Assembly: GCA_029959285.1 (NCBI GenBank)
Contig: JASCOE010000001.1
Coordinates: 372,001 to 436,000, forward strand
Length of the DNA: 64,000 nucleotides
Direction: 5' to 3'
Source: Flavobacteriaceae bacterium PS02337
Lineage (GTDB): Bacteria; Bacteroidota; Bacteroidia; Flavobacteriales; Flavobacteriaceae
Shown here piece after piece: positions 18,209 to 26,822 of the stretch. The notes beneath the pieces are model-generated. The model saw only the letters and a program-made list of their open reading frames with translations, made no database searches and was not told where the DNA came from. The position numbers were made by a program, and so were the translations under genes. The stretch's first letter is position 1. Every line of letters begins with the position of its first letter.

Positions 18209-19008
18209 CAAAAAATCAATCCTAAACCAATTAAAATAAACGGAATACTTAAAATCTGTCCCATATTAATCAGCATATCATTTTCGAAAGCTTCTTGATT
18301 TTCTTTGAAAAATTCAATAATAAATCGAGCTGCGAATAATAAAGTTAAGAAAGTTCCAAAGATTAATCCTTGTGCATTTTTGATTTTTTCGGATTTATAC
18401 ATATAAAACAAAATTCCGAAAATCAATACATAAGCAAATGCTTCATACAATTGTGTCGGATGCCTAGGAATTAAATCGTCTCTTTGAAAAACTACGCCCC
18501 AATTTCCGTTGGTTGGTTTTCCATAGATTTCAGAATTCATAAAATTTCCCATTCTGATAAAAGCGCCCGTTACAGGAACTGCAACCGCCATTTTATCCAG
18601 AAGTCCTAAAAATTGTACTTTATATTTTCGACAATATAAAATCATCGCCGTTATAACTCCAATCGAACCTCCGTGACTTGCCAAACCTTGATAACCAACA
18701 AACTGATAAGCTCCTTTTATTTTTTGAATTGGCAAAAGAATTTCAATCGGATGTTTAAAGAAATAATCGGGTTCGTAAAAGAAACAATGTCCAAGTCTAG
18801 CGCCTAAAACGGTTCCGACAATTACATAAATAAGTAAGCTGTCGAGATTGTCTAGCGAAAGATTTTCTTTTTTATAAATATTTCTAACAATGTAAAAGCC
18901 TAGAAGAAGTCCGCAGGCAAAAAGAGCTCCGTAATATTTTAACGGAAAAGTATCTGTAATCCAGAAAATAACAGGATCTACGTTCCAATTTAATATTCCG
19001 TTTTTCAT
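18148..19008 (-). CDS. lgt: Prolipoprotein diacylglyceryl transferase Lgt
   Basis: A 286-residue inner-membrane enzyme that transfers diacylglycerol from phosphatidylglycerol to the lipobox Cys of prelipoproteins. About seven membrane helices are seen. Key motifs are YQGLASHGGSIG (His112 region) and the Lgt signature RMGNFMNSEIYGKPT (152-166). The last 20 or so residues (from about KTRKVAVNSDS) are encoded by an intergenic-type repeat and look like a non-functional extension. Many lipoproteins in this window would be substrates. Transcribed in the same direction as serS upstream and the TPR gene downstream. Confidence 0.96.
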   Translation of the reverse strand: MKNGILNWNVDPVIFWITDTFPLKYYGALFACGLLLGFYIVRNIYKKENLSLDNLDSLLIYVIVGTVLGARLGHCFFYEPDYFFKHPIEILLPIQKIKGAYQFVGYQGLASHGGSIGVITAMILYCRKYKVQFLGLLDKMAVAVPVTGAFIRMGNFMNSEIYGKPTNGNWGVVFQRDDLIPRHPTQLYEAFAYVLIFGILFYMYKSEKIKNAQGLIFGTFLTLLFAARFIIEFFKENQEAFENDMLINMGQILSIPFILIGLGLIFWKTRKVAVNSDSLQFNETEN

Positions 19009-19087
19009 AAGTGGTAATTTTTAGTCGCAGTTTTCAGTCACAGTTAACAGTCGAAACTGAAAACTGAGACTGACACTGTCAACTAAA

Positions 19088-20359
19088 TTAATTTATAATA
19101 TCAAATCCACAGTAAGGACGTAAAACTTCTGGTATTACGATTCCTTCTGGAGTTTGGTAATTTTCAATAATTCCAGCTAAAACTCTAGGAAGCGCCAATG
19201 AACTTCCGTTAAGCGTGTGCGCCAATTGATTTTTTCCGTCTTTATCTTTAAAACGTAATTTCAAGCGGTTTGCCTGGAAAGTTTCAAAGTTAGAAACAGA
19301 ACTAATTTCTAACCAGCGATCTTGTGCTGTAGAAAACACTTCAAAATCATACGTTAAAGCAGAAGTGAATCCCATATCGCCACCGCAAAGACGTAAAACT
19401 CTGTAAGGCAATTTTAATTCATTTAAAATCTCTTTTACATGTTCCACCATTCCGTCTAGCGCAGCATAAGAATTATCTGGATGCTCTACACGAACAATTT
19501 CTACTTTGTCAAATTGATGCAAACGGTTTAATCCACGAACGTGCGCTCCGTAAGAACCTGCTTCACGACGGAAACATGGCGTGTAAGCCGTATATAAAAC
19601 TGGCAATTCAGTTTCAGTTAAAAGGACATCGCGGAATAAATTCGTAACCGGAACCTCAGCAGTTGGAATCAAATATAAATCATCAATTGTTGAGTGATAC
19701 ATTTGTCCTTCTTTGTCTGGCAATTGTCCAGTTCCGTAACCTGAAGCTTCGTTTACCAAATGCGGTACTTGAACTTCATTATATCCTGCAGCGGTATTTT
19801 TGTCTAAAAAGTAGTTGATTAAAGCACGTTGTAAACGAGCTCCTTTTCCTTTATAAACAGGAAATCCTGCTCCAGTAATTTTCACACCCAATTCGAAATC
19901 TATGATATCGTATTTCTTTACCAATTCCCAATGCGGCTGCGCGCCTTCGTGTAAAACTGGAATATCTCCTTCTTGGAAAACATTCAAATTGTCGTCTGGC
20001 GTTTTTCCTTCTGGAACAATATCTGCCGGAAGGTTTGGCAAAGTGTATAATTTATTGGTTAACTCAACAGCCAAAGCTTCTGCTTTTTCGCTCAGTTCTT
20101 TACTTTTTTCTTTTAGTGAAACTGTTTTTTCTTTTAAGATTGCTGCTTTAGCTTTCTCTCCAGCTTTCATCAATTCACCAATATCTTTGGACAATTTATT
20201 AGATTCTGATAAAGTATTGTCTAATTCTACTTGTGCAGCACGACGATTTTCGTCTAATTGAACCACTTCTTCAACAACGCTTTTAGCATCGATATTTCGT
20301 TTTGCTAAAGCTTTGATTACTTTCTCTTGATTGTCTCTAATAAATGCAATTTGTAACAT
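19088..20359 (-). CDS. serS: Seryl-tRNA synthetase
   Basis: A 423-residue class II synthetase charging tRNA-Ser. The N-terminal long coiled-coil arm (about residues 25-100) is followed by the catalytic core: TAEVPVTNLFRD, motif 2 CFRREAGSYGAHVRGLNRLH, and motif 3 near the C-terminus (LNGSSLALPRVLAGIIEN). Length matches the family. A promoter element lies 40 bases upstream. Confidence 0.98.
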   Translation of the reverse strand: MLQIAFIRDNQEKVIKALAKRNIDAKSVVEEVVQLDENRRAAQVELDNTLSESNKLSKDIGELMKAGEKAKAAILKEKTVSLKEKSKELSEKAEALAVELTNKLYTLPNLPADIVPEGKTPDDNLNVFQEGDIPVLHEGAQPHWELVKKYDIIDFELGVKITGAGFPVYKGKGARLQRALINYFLDKNTAAGYNEVQVPHLVNEASGYGTGQLPDKEGQMYHSTIDDLYLIPTAEVPVTNLFRDVLLTETELPVLYTAYTPCFRREAGSYGAHVRGLNRLHQFDKVEIVRVEHPDNSYAALDGMVEHVKEILNELKLPYRVLRLCGGDMGFTSALTYDFEVFSTAQDRWLEISSVSNFETFQANRLKLRFKDKDGKNQLAHTLNGSSLALPRVLAGIIENYQTPEGIVIPEVLRPYCGFDIIN

Positions 20360-20398
20360 AGCTTGTTTTTTATAACTATTCTATTTTTATAACGGAAG

Positions 20399-20406
20399 CA
20401 AATTTA
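20399..20406 (-). promoter_or_regulatory. Promoter -7 element for serS
   Basis: TAAATTTG on the minus strand, 39 bases before the ATG. Confidence 0.55.
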
Positions 20407-20467
20407 AGGAAATGTTTGTTAACATAAGGACAAAGTTTAAAAGGAAAACTTAAAACTCTTATAAAGA

Positions 20468-20494
20468 ACAAAAGCACTAAAAAAGTGCTTTTGT
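20468..20494 (-). terminator. Terminator after the 20.5-kb lipoprotein gene
   Basis: CAAAAGCACT...AGTGCTTTTG perfect stem with a short A-rich loop, about 25 bases past the stop codon. Confidence 0.75.
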
Positions 20495-20517
20495 TATAAT
20501 TTGAAATTTGCAAAAAA

Positions 20518-21429
20518 TTATTCTAGAAAACGGTGTCTGTCATCGCGGTGAAAAACATATTCTTTGCCATTAAACTTTAATTTTTCGGCTTCTTTTTTGG
20601 TTTGAAGATTGCTTTTTGCTTCAATACCATTTTCTAAATCACTTTCTATCGCATCTTCATAAGAGAAATTTTTGGTGATAATTAGATCATAAAAACCGTT
20701 TGTTTTTTGATCTCCAAAACTCATTCCGGTTTCTAGAGTTTCGATTTGAAAAGTCCCGCTTCCGTTAGAATCGCCGTTTGTCAACCGAATTGGATATTCG
20801 TATAAAACTTTTTTGATTTCATTGTTTTTTAAAGTCAACAAAGTAAATTTCTGCTCCGAATACAATACAATTCTGCTGCTCGCACTCGCTTCTGTATAAA
20901 ATGCAATTGCTGGAGTTGTTTCATTTAAATAAACTAAATCTTTTAAAATATGTGATTTAGAAAAATGAATTGCTTCATTGTCAAAATAACCTAAATTATT
21001 ATCCAATTCTTCTGCGATTATACTTCCGTCTTCTTTATTTACAAATAAATATTTTCGCTGAAAATAATCTCCTAAATCTTCCTCTTCATCAGATTTGAGT
21101 CGTTTTTTACTGTGTTCAGCTGTCGTCAAGATAAAAAATGCAGTTTTATCATCGTAATCAATAAAACTCGTTTCTTTAATTCTAATAGTAGAATATTTAA
21201 TTTTCAGATTGGATGCTACTTTTGAAAGCAAATCCAAATTTAATTCTTCTGTTTCTTGGAGACTTTCCAGATTTTTAAAAAGAAGTTTTTTAAACGGTTT
21301 TTTCAAACTCATTTCTGTTTGCGAAAGCAATTCTTGATCTTGAACTGATTCTTCGTTTTTTAGTTTTTCGCTTTTCCCACAAGAAAGCAAAAAAGTCAAA
21401 ACGCTACTTAAAAGTATAGTTTTTTTCAT
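20518..21429 (-). CDS. Lipoprotein of unknown function
   Basis: A 303-residue protein when started at MKKTILLSSVLTFLLSC, which gives a clean lipobox (Cys17). The open frame runs 29 codons further, but a TAnnTTTG element at 21451-21458 falls inside that extension. The mature part is soluble, with an Asp/Glu/Lys-rich stretch (EHSKKRLKSDEEEDLGDYF) and a strand-rich middle. I do not recognise a family. It is divergent from the small lipoprotein gene at 21611. Confidence 0.78.
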   Translation of the reverse strand: MKKTILLSSVLTFLLSCGKSEKLKNEESVQDQELLSQTEMSLKKPFKKLLFKNLESLQETEELNLDLLSKVASNLKIKYSTIRIKETSFIDYDDKTAFFILTTAEHSKKRLKSDEEEDLGDYFQRKYLFVNKEDGSIIAEELDNNLGYFDNEAIHFSKSHILKDLVYLNETTPAIAFYTEASASSRIVLYSEQKFTLLTLKNNEIKKVLYEYPIRLTNGDSNGSGTFQIETLETGMSFGDQKTNGFYDLIITKNFSYEDAIESDLENGIEAKSNLQTKKEAEKLKFNGKEYVFHRDDRHRFLE

Positions 21430-21450
21430 TGGGTAGATATTTGGGCGTTC

Positions 21451-21458
21451 CAAATATA
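21451..21458 (-). promoter_or_regulatory. Promoter -7 element for the 20.5-kb lipoprotein gene
   Basis: TATATTTG on the minus strand, 21 bases upstream of the chosen start at 21429. Confidence 0.6.
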
Positions 21459-21572
21459 TAATTTTCTTACAAATCATAATTAAAAAAATTACATCTGTTT
21501 CAAAATCAAATATCAAAAAAATGGCGTTTTCAAAAATTACCTAAACGAAACGCCAACATAAAATAATTCTGA

Positions 21573-21580
21573 TATATTTG
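21573..21580 (+). promoter_or_regulatory. Promoter -7 element for the 21.6-kb lipoprotein gene
   Basis: TATATTTG, 30 bases ahead of the ATG at 21611. Confidence 0.6.
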
Positions 21581-21610
21581 TTTTAACATTAATTTATAAA
21601 GTTTAAACCT

Positions 21611-22093
21611 ATGAAAAAAATTACTTTATTGTTATTTCTAGTTGTATGCGCAACTTTTACAAGCTGTAATCAGCGAACTACCCAAAGTTACAACGACCAA
21701 ATTGTTGAGGCTCATACAAAACTTTTTCAGGCAAATGATGAATTCTTAAGAGGCAGTTTAACCTTTGTTGGAAAACCAGAATCTAAAAAAGACTTTCTTA
21801 AATTGATTTCTGCAACAAGAAACAAATTAGTTGAAGCCAAAAAACCTGTCGAACTTTTAGCGCCGCTTAGTACAGATCATGGTTTAAGAAAAACAATGCT
21901 AGATATGTTTTCGAGCAGCATAAACTCGATGGATGCTTTAGAAATAAACATAGACATGCTAATTGCTAAAAACAATGAAGAGAAAGCCGCTACTCTTTTG
22001 CAAAGCGCTTTTACAGAAATTATAGAACTTGACGAAGTAATTAAAGAAGCTCAAGCAGAATATGCGTCTGCCAACAATGCTCAATTAAGATAA
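21611..22093 (+). CDS. Small helical lipoprotein of unknown function
   Basis: A 160-residue protein with lipobox ATFTSC (Cys19). The mature part is almost all helical: NDQIVEAHTKLFQANDEFLR, a middle helix with LISATRNKLVEAKKPVELL, and SAFTEIIELDEVIKEAQAEY. The heptad-like pattern suggests a helical bundle. No family recognised. It has its own promoter and no same-strand neighbour nearby. Confidence 0.78.
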   Translation: MKKITLLLFLVVCATFTSCNQRTTQSYNDQIVEAHTKLFQANDEFLRGSLTFVGKPESKKDFLKLISATRNKLVEAKKPVELLAPLSTDHGLRKTMLDMFSSSINSMDALEINIDMLIAKNNEEKAATLLQSAFTEIIELDEVIKEAQAEYASANNAQLR

Positions 22094-22112
22094 AAATAGA
22101 GATTTAGGGCAT

Positions 22113-22652
22113 TTAATCTCTTTTGATTTCATGCCCTACAAACTCTTCTAAAGCCGTAAACATTTCTTCTACCGAAAGCACTACTGTATCTGGATGCGTT
22201 TTTAAAAACGTTGCGTTCAATTCGACCAGATTTTCATCCAATTCAAAATAAGCATTATTATTCAAAAGATCACGAAACGCATTTGGAGTATTTGGTTTTT
22301 CTTTTAGAAATTTCCCTAATTTAATAGTACTCTGAAGACGCAATTTTCGAGATTGTTCTTTAAAAAGCTCTAAATGCTTTTCGGCACCAATTAATGCCAA
22401 ACCTTCTTCAATTAATTCGTTTAATTCTTTATTCCAACCCGAATCGTGTACAAATTGCGAAAAATTTCCTTCTGTATATTTTGATGAATAAAAATCTAAA
22501 TAATAACTCATTAATGCATCTTCGTGAATTAAATCATCGTCTATTTTTTCCTCGCGCATTAAATTGATTACCGAAATATTAGAATTTACAACATCTTGCG
22601 GATTTTCACTTTTTGCTGCCGTTTCTGAAATAATGATTTTACCGAATTCCAT
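22113..22652 (-). CDS. DUF4375/DMP19-like protein
   Basis: A 179-residue soluble acidic protein. The segment DALMSYYLDFYSSKYTEGNF followed by SQFVHDSGWN and EGLALIGAEKHLELFKEQS resembles the DMP19/DUF4375 family of helical proteins, whose function is unclear (some act as DNA mimics, others are immunity-like). The match is from memory of the pattern and is moderate. No partner gene is visible next to it, and there is no toxin-like neighbour. Confidence 0.6.
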   Translation of the reverse strand: MEFGKIIISETAAKSENPQDVVNSNISVINLMREEKIDDDLIHEDALMSYYLDFYSSKYTEGNFSQFVHDSGWNKELNELIEEGLALIGAEKHLELFKEQSRKLRLQSTIKLGKFLKEKPNTPNAFRDLLNNNAYFELDENLVELNATFLKTHPDTVVLSVEEMFTALEEFVGHEIKRD

Positions 22653-22993
22653 TTGATTTTTTATTTAAATGATAGTGTTGCAAAGTTGAGGGAAAAAATA
22701 CTAAAAACCATATTTTTTTGTGCGTTTCCCTTCGGGTCGGGCTTTCGGCTTTATCTTTTGCCTTGCTTCGCCGTCAAAAGGATATCGCCTCTATCCCTAA
22801 CGCGGCTCTGTTTTCATAAGAAAAATAAAGTTTTTTCAAAATTCTAAATAAGCTGCACAATTTTTAATCAAAACTTTCGTTGTAGTTAGATTAGTTTTTA
22901 AAAACTAAAGCGCTTTGACGCAACCATTTAAAAAGAATCACATCTTTTTAATAAACAGAACTCATTAAAGTTCGCCAACCAAAACCAAAAACC
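22653..22993. other. Gene-free 341-base stretch holding a GC-rich repeat-like block
   Basis: Bases 22722-22808 are clearly richer in G+C than the surroundings and contain CCCTTCGGGTCGGGC, an imperfect hairpin around ATCTTTTG...CAAAAGGAT, and ATCCCTAACGCGG. GCGTT at the left edge and AACGC at the right edge are inverted. An open frame runs through it but looks accidental. The rest (22810-22993) shows no recognisable element. Confidence 0.6.
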
Positions 22994-23443
22994 ATGAGAC
23001 AGATTTACTTAATTCTCAGCATCCTGCTTGTTCTTACAAGTTGCGAAAATGACGATTTACCACAATCTGACGTGCAATTTTCTTTGGTTGGTAAAGGAAA
23101 TTCTTTTCCGACTGACAAAAGCACCGCTCAAAGACATTTGGTTATTAAAGATGCCAAAACTTGGAATAAGTTAATGAAGGAAATGAATGCTTCTAACAAT
23201 TTGTCTAAAAATTTAAAAGAAACCACAATCGATTTTAACAAATATCAAATCATTGCCGTTATTGATAAAACACAAAACAGCGGCGGACATTCTATAGATA
23301 TTATTACGATTAACGAAAATCGAAATACTATAATTGTTAAGGTCGAAAATCTAAAAAACGGAGATTATTCTACTAAAAAATCAAGACCTTACGACATTAT
23401 CAAAATATCGAAAACAAATAAAAAAGTGGTTTTCGAACAATAA
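22994..23443 (+). CDS. Lipoprotein with PrcB-like C-terminal domain
   Basis: A 149-residue protein with lipobox VLTSC (Cys17). The mature domain shows the pattern of the PrcB C-terminal domain: AQRHLVIKDAKTWNKLMKEM, then DFNKYQIIAVIDKTQNSGGH followed by SIDIITI. In Treponema PrcB is an accessory of a secreted protease; in other bacteria the domain occurs alone and its role is unknown. No protease gene adjoins it here. It ends one base before the patatin gene's stop on the opposite strand. Confidence 0.7.
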   Translation: MRQIYLILSILLVLTSCENDDLPQSDVQFSLVGKGNSFPTDKSTAQRHLVIKDAKTWNKLMKEMNASNNLSKNLKETTIDFNKYQIIAVIDKTQNSGGHSIDIITINENRNTIIVKVENLKNGDYSTKKSRPYDIIKISKTNKKVVFEQ

Positions 23444-25012
23444 TTAGAAATCTTTTTTCTCCTCCAATAAAACTTTCAATTGATCTGTTTTTAAAAACGC
23501 TGCAAAACGTCCTGCTAGCAATAACATTTCTTTTTCTTCTGGCGTTATTTTTAGTTTGGTTTCTACGTGCGACGCATATTCATACAACATTAAAAGTTCG
23601 CTGGCACCAAAATCCTTAAAAGTTTCTTTGTCTAAACTAGAAAGTAACGGTTCGCCTATTTTATCTTTTTTAAAATGGTCCAAACCAAACTTCTCAATCA
23701 GTTTTGCTTTAAAATCGTTATGAAGTTTGAGCCAGCTTGCCGCTTCGTCATCGGTATTTTTAAGTTGTGTCACTAAATCTTCGTAAGCTTTATCTTTTTT
23801 CAATTTTAATAATTGATCTCTTAAAGTCGTAAAACCAATTACTTGATAATTTGAAGTTGGAATTTTATAACGTTCCAATACATTTTCAACGTCTCTTTCA
23901 AAAGTTATATATCGCGTTTGAACCGTGTACAAAGAAGCCGTTTCTAATAAAGAAATCAATCTGATTTTTTCATCATTTATAAAAGCTGTCTTTTTTCCTT
24001 GTCCCAAACAATCAATAAAAAGCGCTTTTTTGTTTTTGTCTTTCACTTTGGAATCGTTGTGAAGCAATTCTATTAAAGTTTCGTAACCCGTATTATCTGA
24101 AGCTCCACCATCAATTACGCATAAAATTTTATCTTGATTTTTGATTCCGAATTTGGTTTTCGGAAGAACGCCAGGAAAAGCAGAACTCGCCGTTATCGCA
24201 TACGTAAGAGGAAAATCGTAGCCATTATTAATCTGATTTCCGTCAAGCGGAAGTGACGCTTTGTTTGGCGCTAAAGATGCATTAATTTTCAGAGCGCGAA
24301 TAATATGTGGCATAAACGGAAAACGCTCGCCGTTGTTATAAGCAGTTCCGTTGGCGACCATAATAGGCAATTGCGGATTCTGTTTACTGTCTTTCGGAAT
24401 AAAAAAATCCGACAAAAGCATTTGCGTTTTAAACTTATTCTGGTTTTCTGGATTTGTGCTGTCGTATTGCAAAACTTCTAAATCTAGACGTTGTGCCATT
24501 GATATTTTTTCTCCTTTTTCGTTTCGGCTATTATTTAAAAGAGAAAAAAGCGTAGCCGATTTATTAACGTCTGATTTGAAGGCATCTGCTTTAGAAAAAT
24601 AAAAATCGTTGAACGTACAATTATCGTATTGCAGTTTGTTTTTTAGAATTGTCAAATAATATCCAGCCGAGTAACAGCCTCCAGAAACCGTCGAGAAATA
24701 ATCGATTTCATTTAGAAAATTACGGTTTGAGTTTTCTTCTTGAACATCTTCTAAACCTAAAAGAACGCCCATGCTAAAAAACTGTGCACGCGATCCGCCG
24801 CCAGAAATTCCGACTCCCAATGCAATATTCGGGTTTTGAAGTCTGCTGTCACGTTCCTGAACAGATTTGTATTCATTTAAATTCACCGCAGGAATCGAAT
24901 TATAATTGATTTCAGAAAAGAGATTTATCTTGTTTTGGGCGATTCCTTCATTCATCAAAATCAAAAAAAAGAATCCTATAGAAAGCCTTTTAAATACCAT
25001 AAACTCTAACAT
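23444..25012 (-). CDS. Secreted patatin-like phospholipase
   Basis: A 522-residue protein with an N-terminal signal peptide (second Met at 25000 gives MVFKRLSIGFFFLILMNEG and may be the true start). Patatin/cPLA2-type motifs: oxyanion-hole GVGISGGGSRAQFFSMG, nucleophile segment FSTVSGGCYSAGYYL, and the Asp motif VIDGGASDNTGYETL. These enzymes release fatty acids from phospholipids with a Ser-Asp dyad. The protein should be periplasmic or surface located. The C-terminal 150 residues are helical and unassigned. A terminator separates it from the gene upstream. Confidence 0.85.
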   Translation of the reverse strand: MLEFMVFKRLSIGFFFLILMNEGIAQNKINLFSEINYNSIPAVNLNEYKSVQERDSRLQNPNIALGVGISGGGSRAQFFSMGVLLGLEDVQEENSNRNFLNEIDYFSTVSGGCYSAGYYLTILKNKLQYDNCTFNDFYFSKADAFKSDVNKSATLFSLLNNSRNEKGEKISMAQRLDLEVLQYDSTNPENQNKFKTQMLLSDFFIPKDSKQNPQLPIMVANGTAYNNGERFPFMPHIIRALKINASLAPNKASLPLDGNQINNGYDFPLTYAITASSAFPGVLPKTKFGIKNQDKILCVIDGGASDNTGYETLIELLHNDSKVKDKNKKALFIDCLGQGKKTAFINDEKIRLISLLETASLYTVQTRYITFERDVENVLERYKIPTSNYQVIGFTTLRDQLLKLKKDKAYEDLVTQLKNTDDEAASWLKLHNDFKAKLIEKFGLDHFKKDKIGEPLLSSLDKETFKDFGASELLMLYEYASHVETKLKITPEEKEMLLLAGRFAAFLKTDQLKVLLEEKKDF

Positions 25013-25086
25013 TATTTAAAGTCTTTAAAATTAATGAATTAATTCAAAATGAAATATTTAGAATTATCTTTTTTAAAGTGATAAAA

Positions 25087-25120
25087 CAAAAAAAGCTGCA
25101 TCTTAAAAAATGCAGCTTTT
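25087..25120 (-). terminator. Terminator after the DinB-fold gene
   Basis: AAAAGCTGCATC...ATGCAGCTTTT stem with A/T flanks, directly beyond the stop codon of the minus-strand gene. Confidence 0.8.
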
Positions 25121-25123
25121 ATT

Positions 25124-26260
25124 TTATTTCTTAATCTCTTGTTCTAATACTTTCAATTGTTGTTGTTGAGGCGGAATTCGTTTTTTCAAAAACAAAATCT
25201 GTCCTAAATGACTCGATTGATGTTCCATAACGTGAAACCAACAATATTGGTTACTTATATCATATTTCATTTGAATTTGAGCAAACCACGCATCATCTCT
25301 TTTCTTTAACTCGGAAATGGTTTTTGCTCTCACTTCATTATAAATGTCTAAATAATATTGAATATCATGCCCTTTAAATTCGTCGCGTGCACCCTGATCG
25401 AGATTCAAAGCGGTTTCCCATTTTTTCTTTTCTTCTTCGTTAAATTCTCTGTTTTCAAAAGTAAAAACCTGATAGTATTTTTCGGCTGCAGCCAAATGCA
25501 TGACAAGCGCTCCAATTCGGTTTGCTTTTTCATCATGCAAATAATCAATTTCGTACTGATCCATATTCTTAACCGTTTCTTCAACACGATCTTTAAGATC
25601 TTCCAGCATCGAAATCATATCGGCAATTTTTGGCGAAGCGCCTTCAACATTTCCAATTTTTCCAGTTTCTTTTATTACGATGCCGCTTCCTTCAAGCAAT
25701 AACGAATATTTACCATCTACACTAGATTTATCTGAAGAAATTTTAAACTCCTTAACCTTAACATTTTTTTGCTTACTGCCGCCTAAATTCCATTTTGGAA
25801 TATCTGTATTGGTTGCAAGCGTTTCAAAACTTGAATTTAAAATGGTTACCGGTTCAAAAATACCTTTTGCATTTTCGATAAATAATTGATATTTATCAAA
25901 ATAAAACTTTCCGTTTGCTTCAGAAACTCCTCCAAAAAATAATTTTTCACTATTCTCATCAATCGTTCCTTCTACAGTATAAGTTTGCCATTCTTTAGAT
26001 TTTATTGGTCTGTCGTACATATTATCACTAAAACCTTCTTCATCATTTTTATTAAAAACCCTTGCGAAAACTCCTGCCCAAGCTTTTGGATCATTAGAAT
26101 CTACTTTTACTGAAGCAATTACTTTAAATTTTTTCTTTACTGGAGTCTGAATATCAATTTTTTGACAAAAAGCCATCCATTGACTCGAAATATTTTTTTG
26201 TGTTTGTGCATTACTGATGCTGAAAAACAAAAACAGAAGTGGCATTATTAGTTTTTTCAT
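25124..26260 (-). CDS. Secreted protein with C-terminal DinB-like metal-binding domain
   Basis: A 378-residue protein from the start at 26260 (MKKLIMPLLFLFFSISNAQ signal peptide); the open frame extends further but without a better start. Residues about 20-200 look like a carbohydrate-binding-type beta domain (YTVEGTIDENSEKLFFGGVS). The C-terminal half is DinB-like: RIGALVMHLAAAEKYYQVF gives the first His, and WFHVMEHQSSHLGQILFLKK gives the two others of the metal triad. DinB-fold proteins include thiol-dependent transferases and damage-induced proteins. Export to the periplasm is unusual for the fold. Confidence 0.75.
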   Translation of the reverse strand: MKKLIMPLLFLFFSISNAQTQKNISSQWMAFCQKIDIQTPVKKKFKVIASVKVDSNDPKAWAGVFARVFNKNDEEGFSDNMYDRPIKSKEWQTYTVEGTIDENSEKLFFGGVSEANGKFYFDKYQLFIENAKGIFEPVTILNSSFETLATNTDIPKWNLGGSKQKNVKVKEFKISSDKSSVDGKYSLLLEGSGIVIKETGKIGNVEGASPKIADMISMLEDLKDRVEETVKNMDQYEIDYLHDEKANRIGALVMHLAAAEKYYQVFTFENREFNEEEKKKWETALNLDQGARDEFKGHDIQYYLDIYNEVRAKTISELKKRDDAWFAQIQMKYDISNQYCWFHVMEHQSSHLGQILFLKKRIPPQQQQLKVLEQEIKK

Positions 26261-26340
26261 TTTTGGAAAATTAAAGTTGCAGTAAATGTAATATTGTTTT
26301 CCTAAGTAATAACTTACTTTTGAAGAAAAATGCATAAAAA

Positions 26341-26367
26341 AAACCGCATTCAAACAGAATGCGGTTT
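26341..26367 (-). terminator. Terminator after the CDGSH gene
   Basis: AAACCGCATTC...GAATGCGGTTT stem flanked by A and T tracts, about 25 bases beyond the CDGSH stop codon. It also lies upstream of the DinB-fold gene. Confidence 0.8.
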
Positions 26368-26390
26368 TAAGATATTTAAACTATAATGTA

Positions 26391-26618
26391 TTAGTTTGTT
26401 TTCATTGGTGGCAAATCAAACGCAACAGAATCGTGTTCGAAATTGTTTCTGTGTCCGCCATCGCAAAATGGTTTGTTTGCAGATAATCCGCAACGGCAAA
26501 GCCCAAGCGCAGCTCTTCCTTGCAAACCGTAAAGCGTTCCTTCTGGATCCATAATTTCAAAATCTCCTTCGATTTTAATAGATCCGTTTTTATTGATGAT
26601 TAATTTAGTCTTGCTCAT
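26391..26618 (-). CDS. CDGSH iron-sulfur domain protein
   Basis: A 75-residue protein from the ATG at 26618 (MSKTKLIINKNGSIKIEGDF). The CDGSH motif reads CRCGLSANKPFCDGGH, which supplies three Cys and one His ligands for a [2Fe-2S] cluster. Small soluble proteins of this kind are thought to work in iron-sulfur or redox balance. The gene is monocistronic. Confidence 0.92.
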   Translation of the reverse strand: MSKTKLIINKNGSIKIEGDFEIMDPEGTLYGLQGRAALGLCRCGLSANKPFCDGGHRNNFEHDSVAFDLPPMKTN

Positions 26619-26711
26619 AAATTTTGTTTTTTTCGAATGCAAAGATTGCGAAATATATCTTTATTTATGAGCGTGAATCGTAGTTTAAACTGGTTCTATT
26701 TTACGTGTTTT

Positions 26712-26811
26712 TGTCATCCTGACGAAGGAAGGATCACACGCGTAACTCTGATAGAATGTCCGCCAATCTTTGTCGAATTTCTAGTGTAATCCTTCCTTCG
26801 TCAGGATGACA
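26712..26811. repeat. 28-bp inverted repeat, TGTCATCCTGACGAAGGAAGG family
   Basis: Arms 26712-26739 and 26784-26811 are complementary with a single mismatch. The element separates the CDGSH gene from the GH43 gene. The outer end TGTCAT is shared with the larger element at 28508-28617, so both may belong to one dispersed family. Confidence 0.88.
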
Positions 26812-26822
26812 AAACAGCACAA

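Noticed and set aside
22113-22652. Anti-defence or toxin-immunity pair around the DUF4375-like gene
   Set aside because: No toxin, polymorphic toxin end or defence gene adjoins it; the neighbours are lipoproteins.
22722-22808. Integron attC site
   Set aside because: The GTT and AAC edges face the wrong way (GTT on the left, AAC on the right), no integrase is near, and no cassette array is seen.
22653-22847. 64-residue open frame through the GC-rich block
   Set aside because: It has no sensible start context, reads through a repeat-like element, and its composition differs from genuine proteins here.
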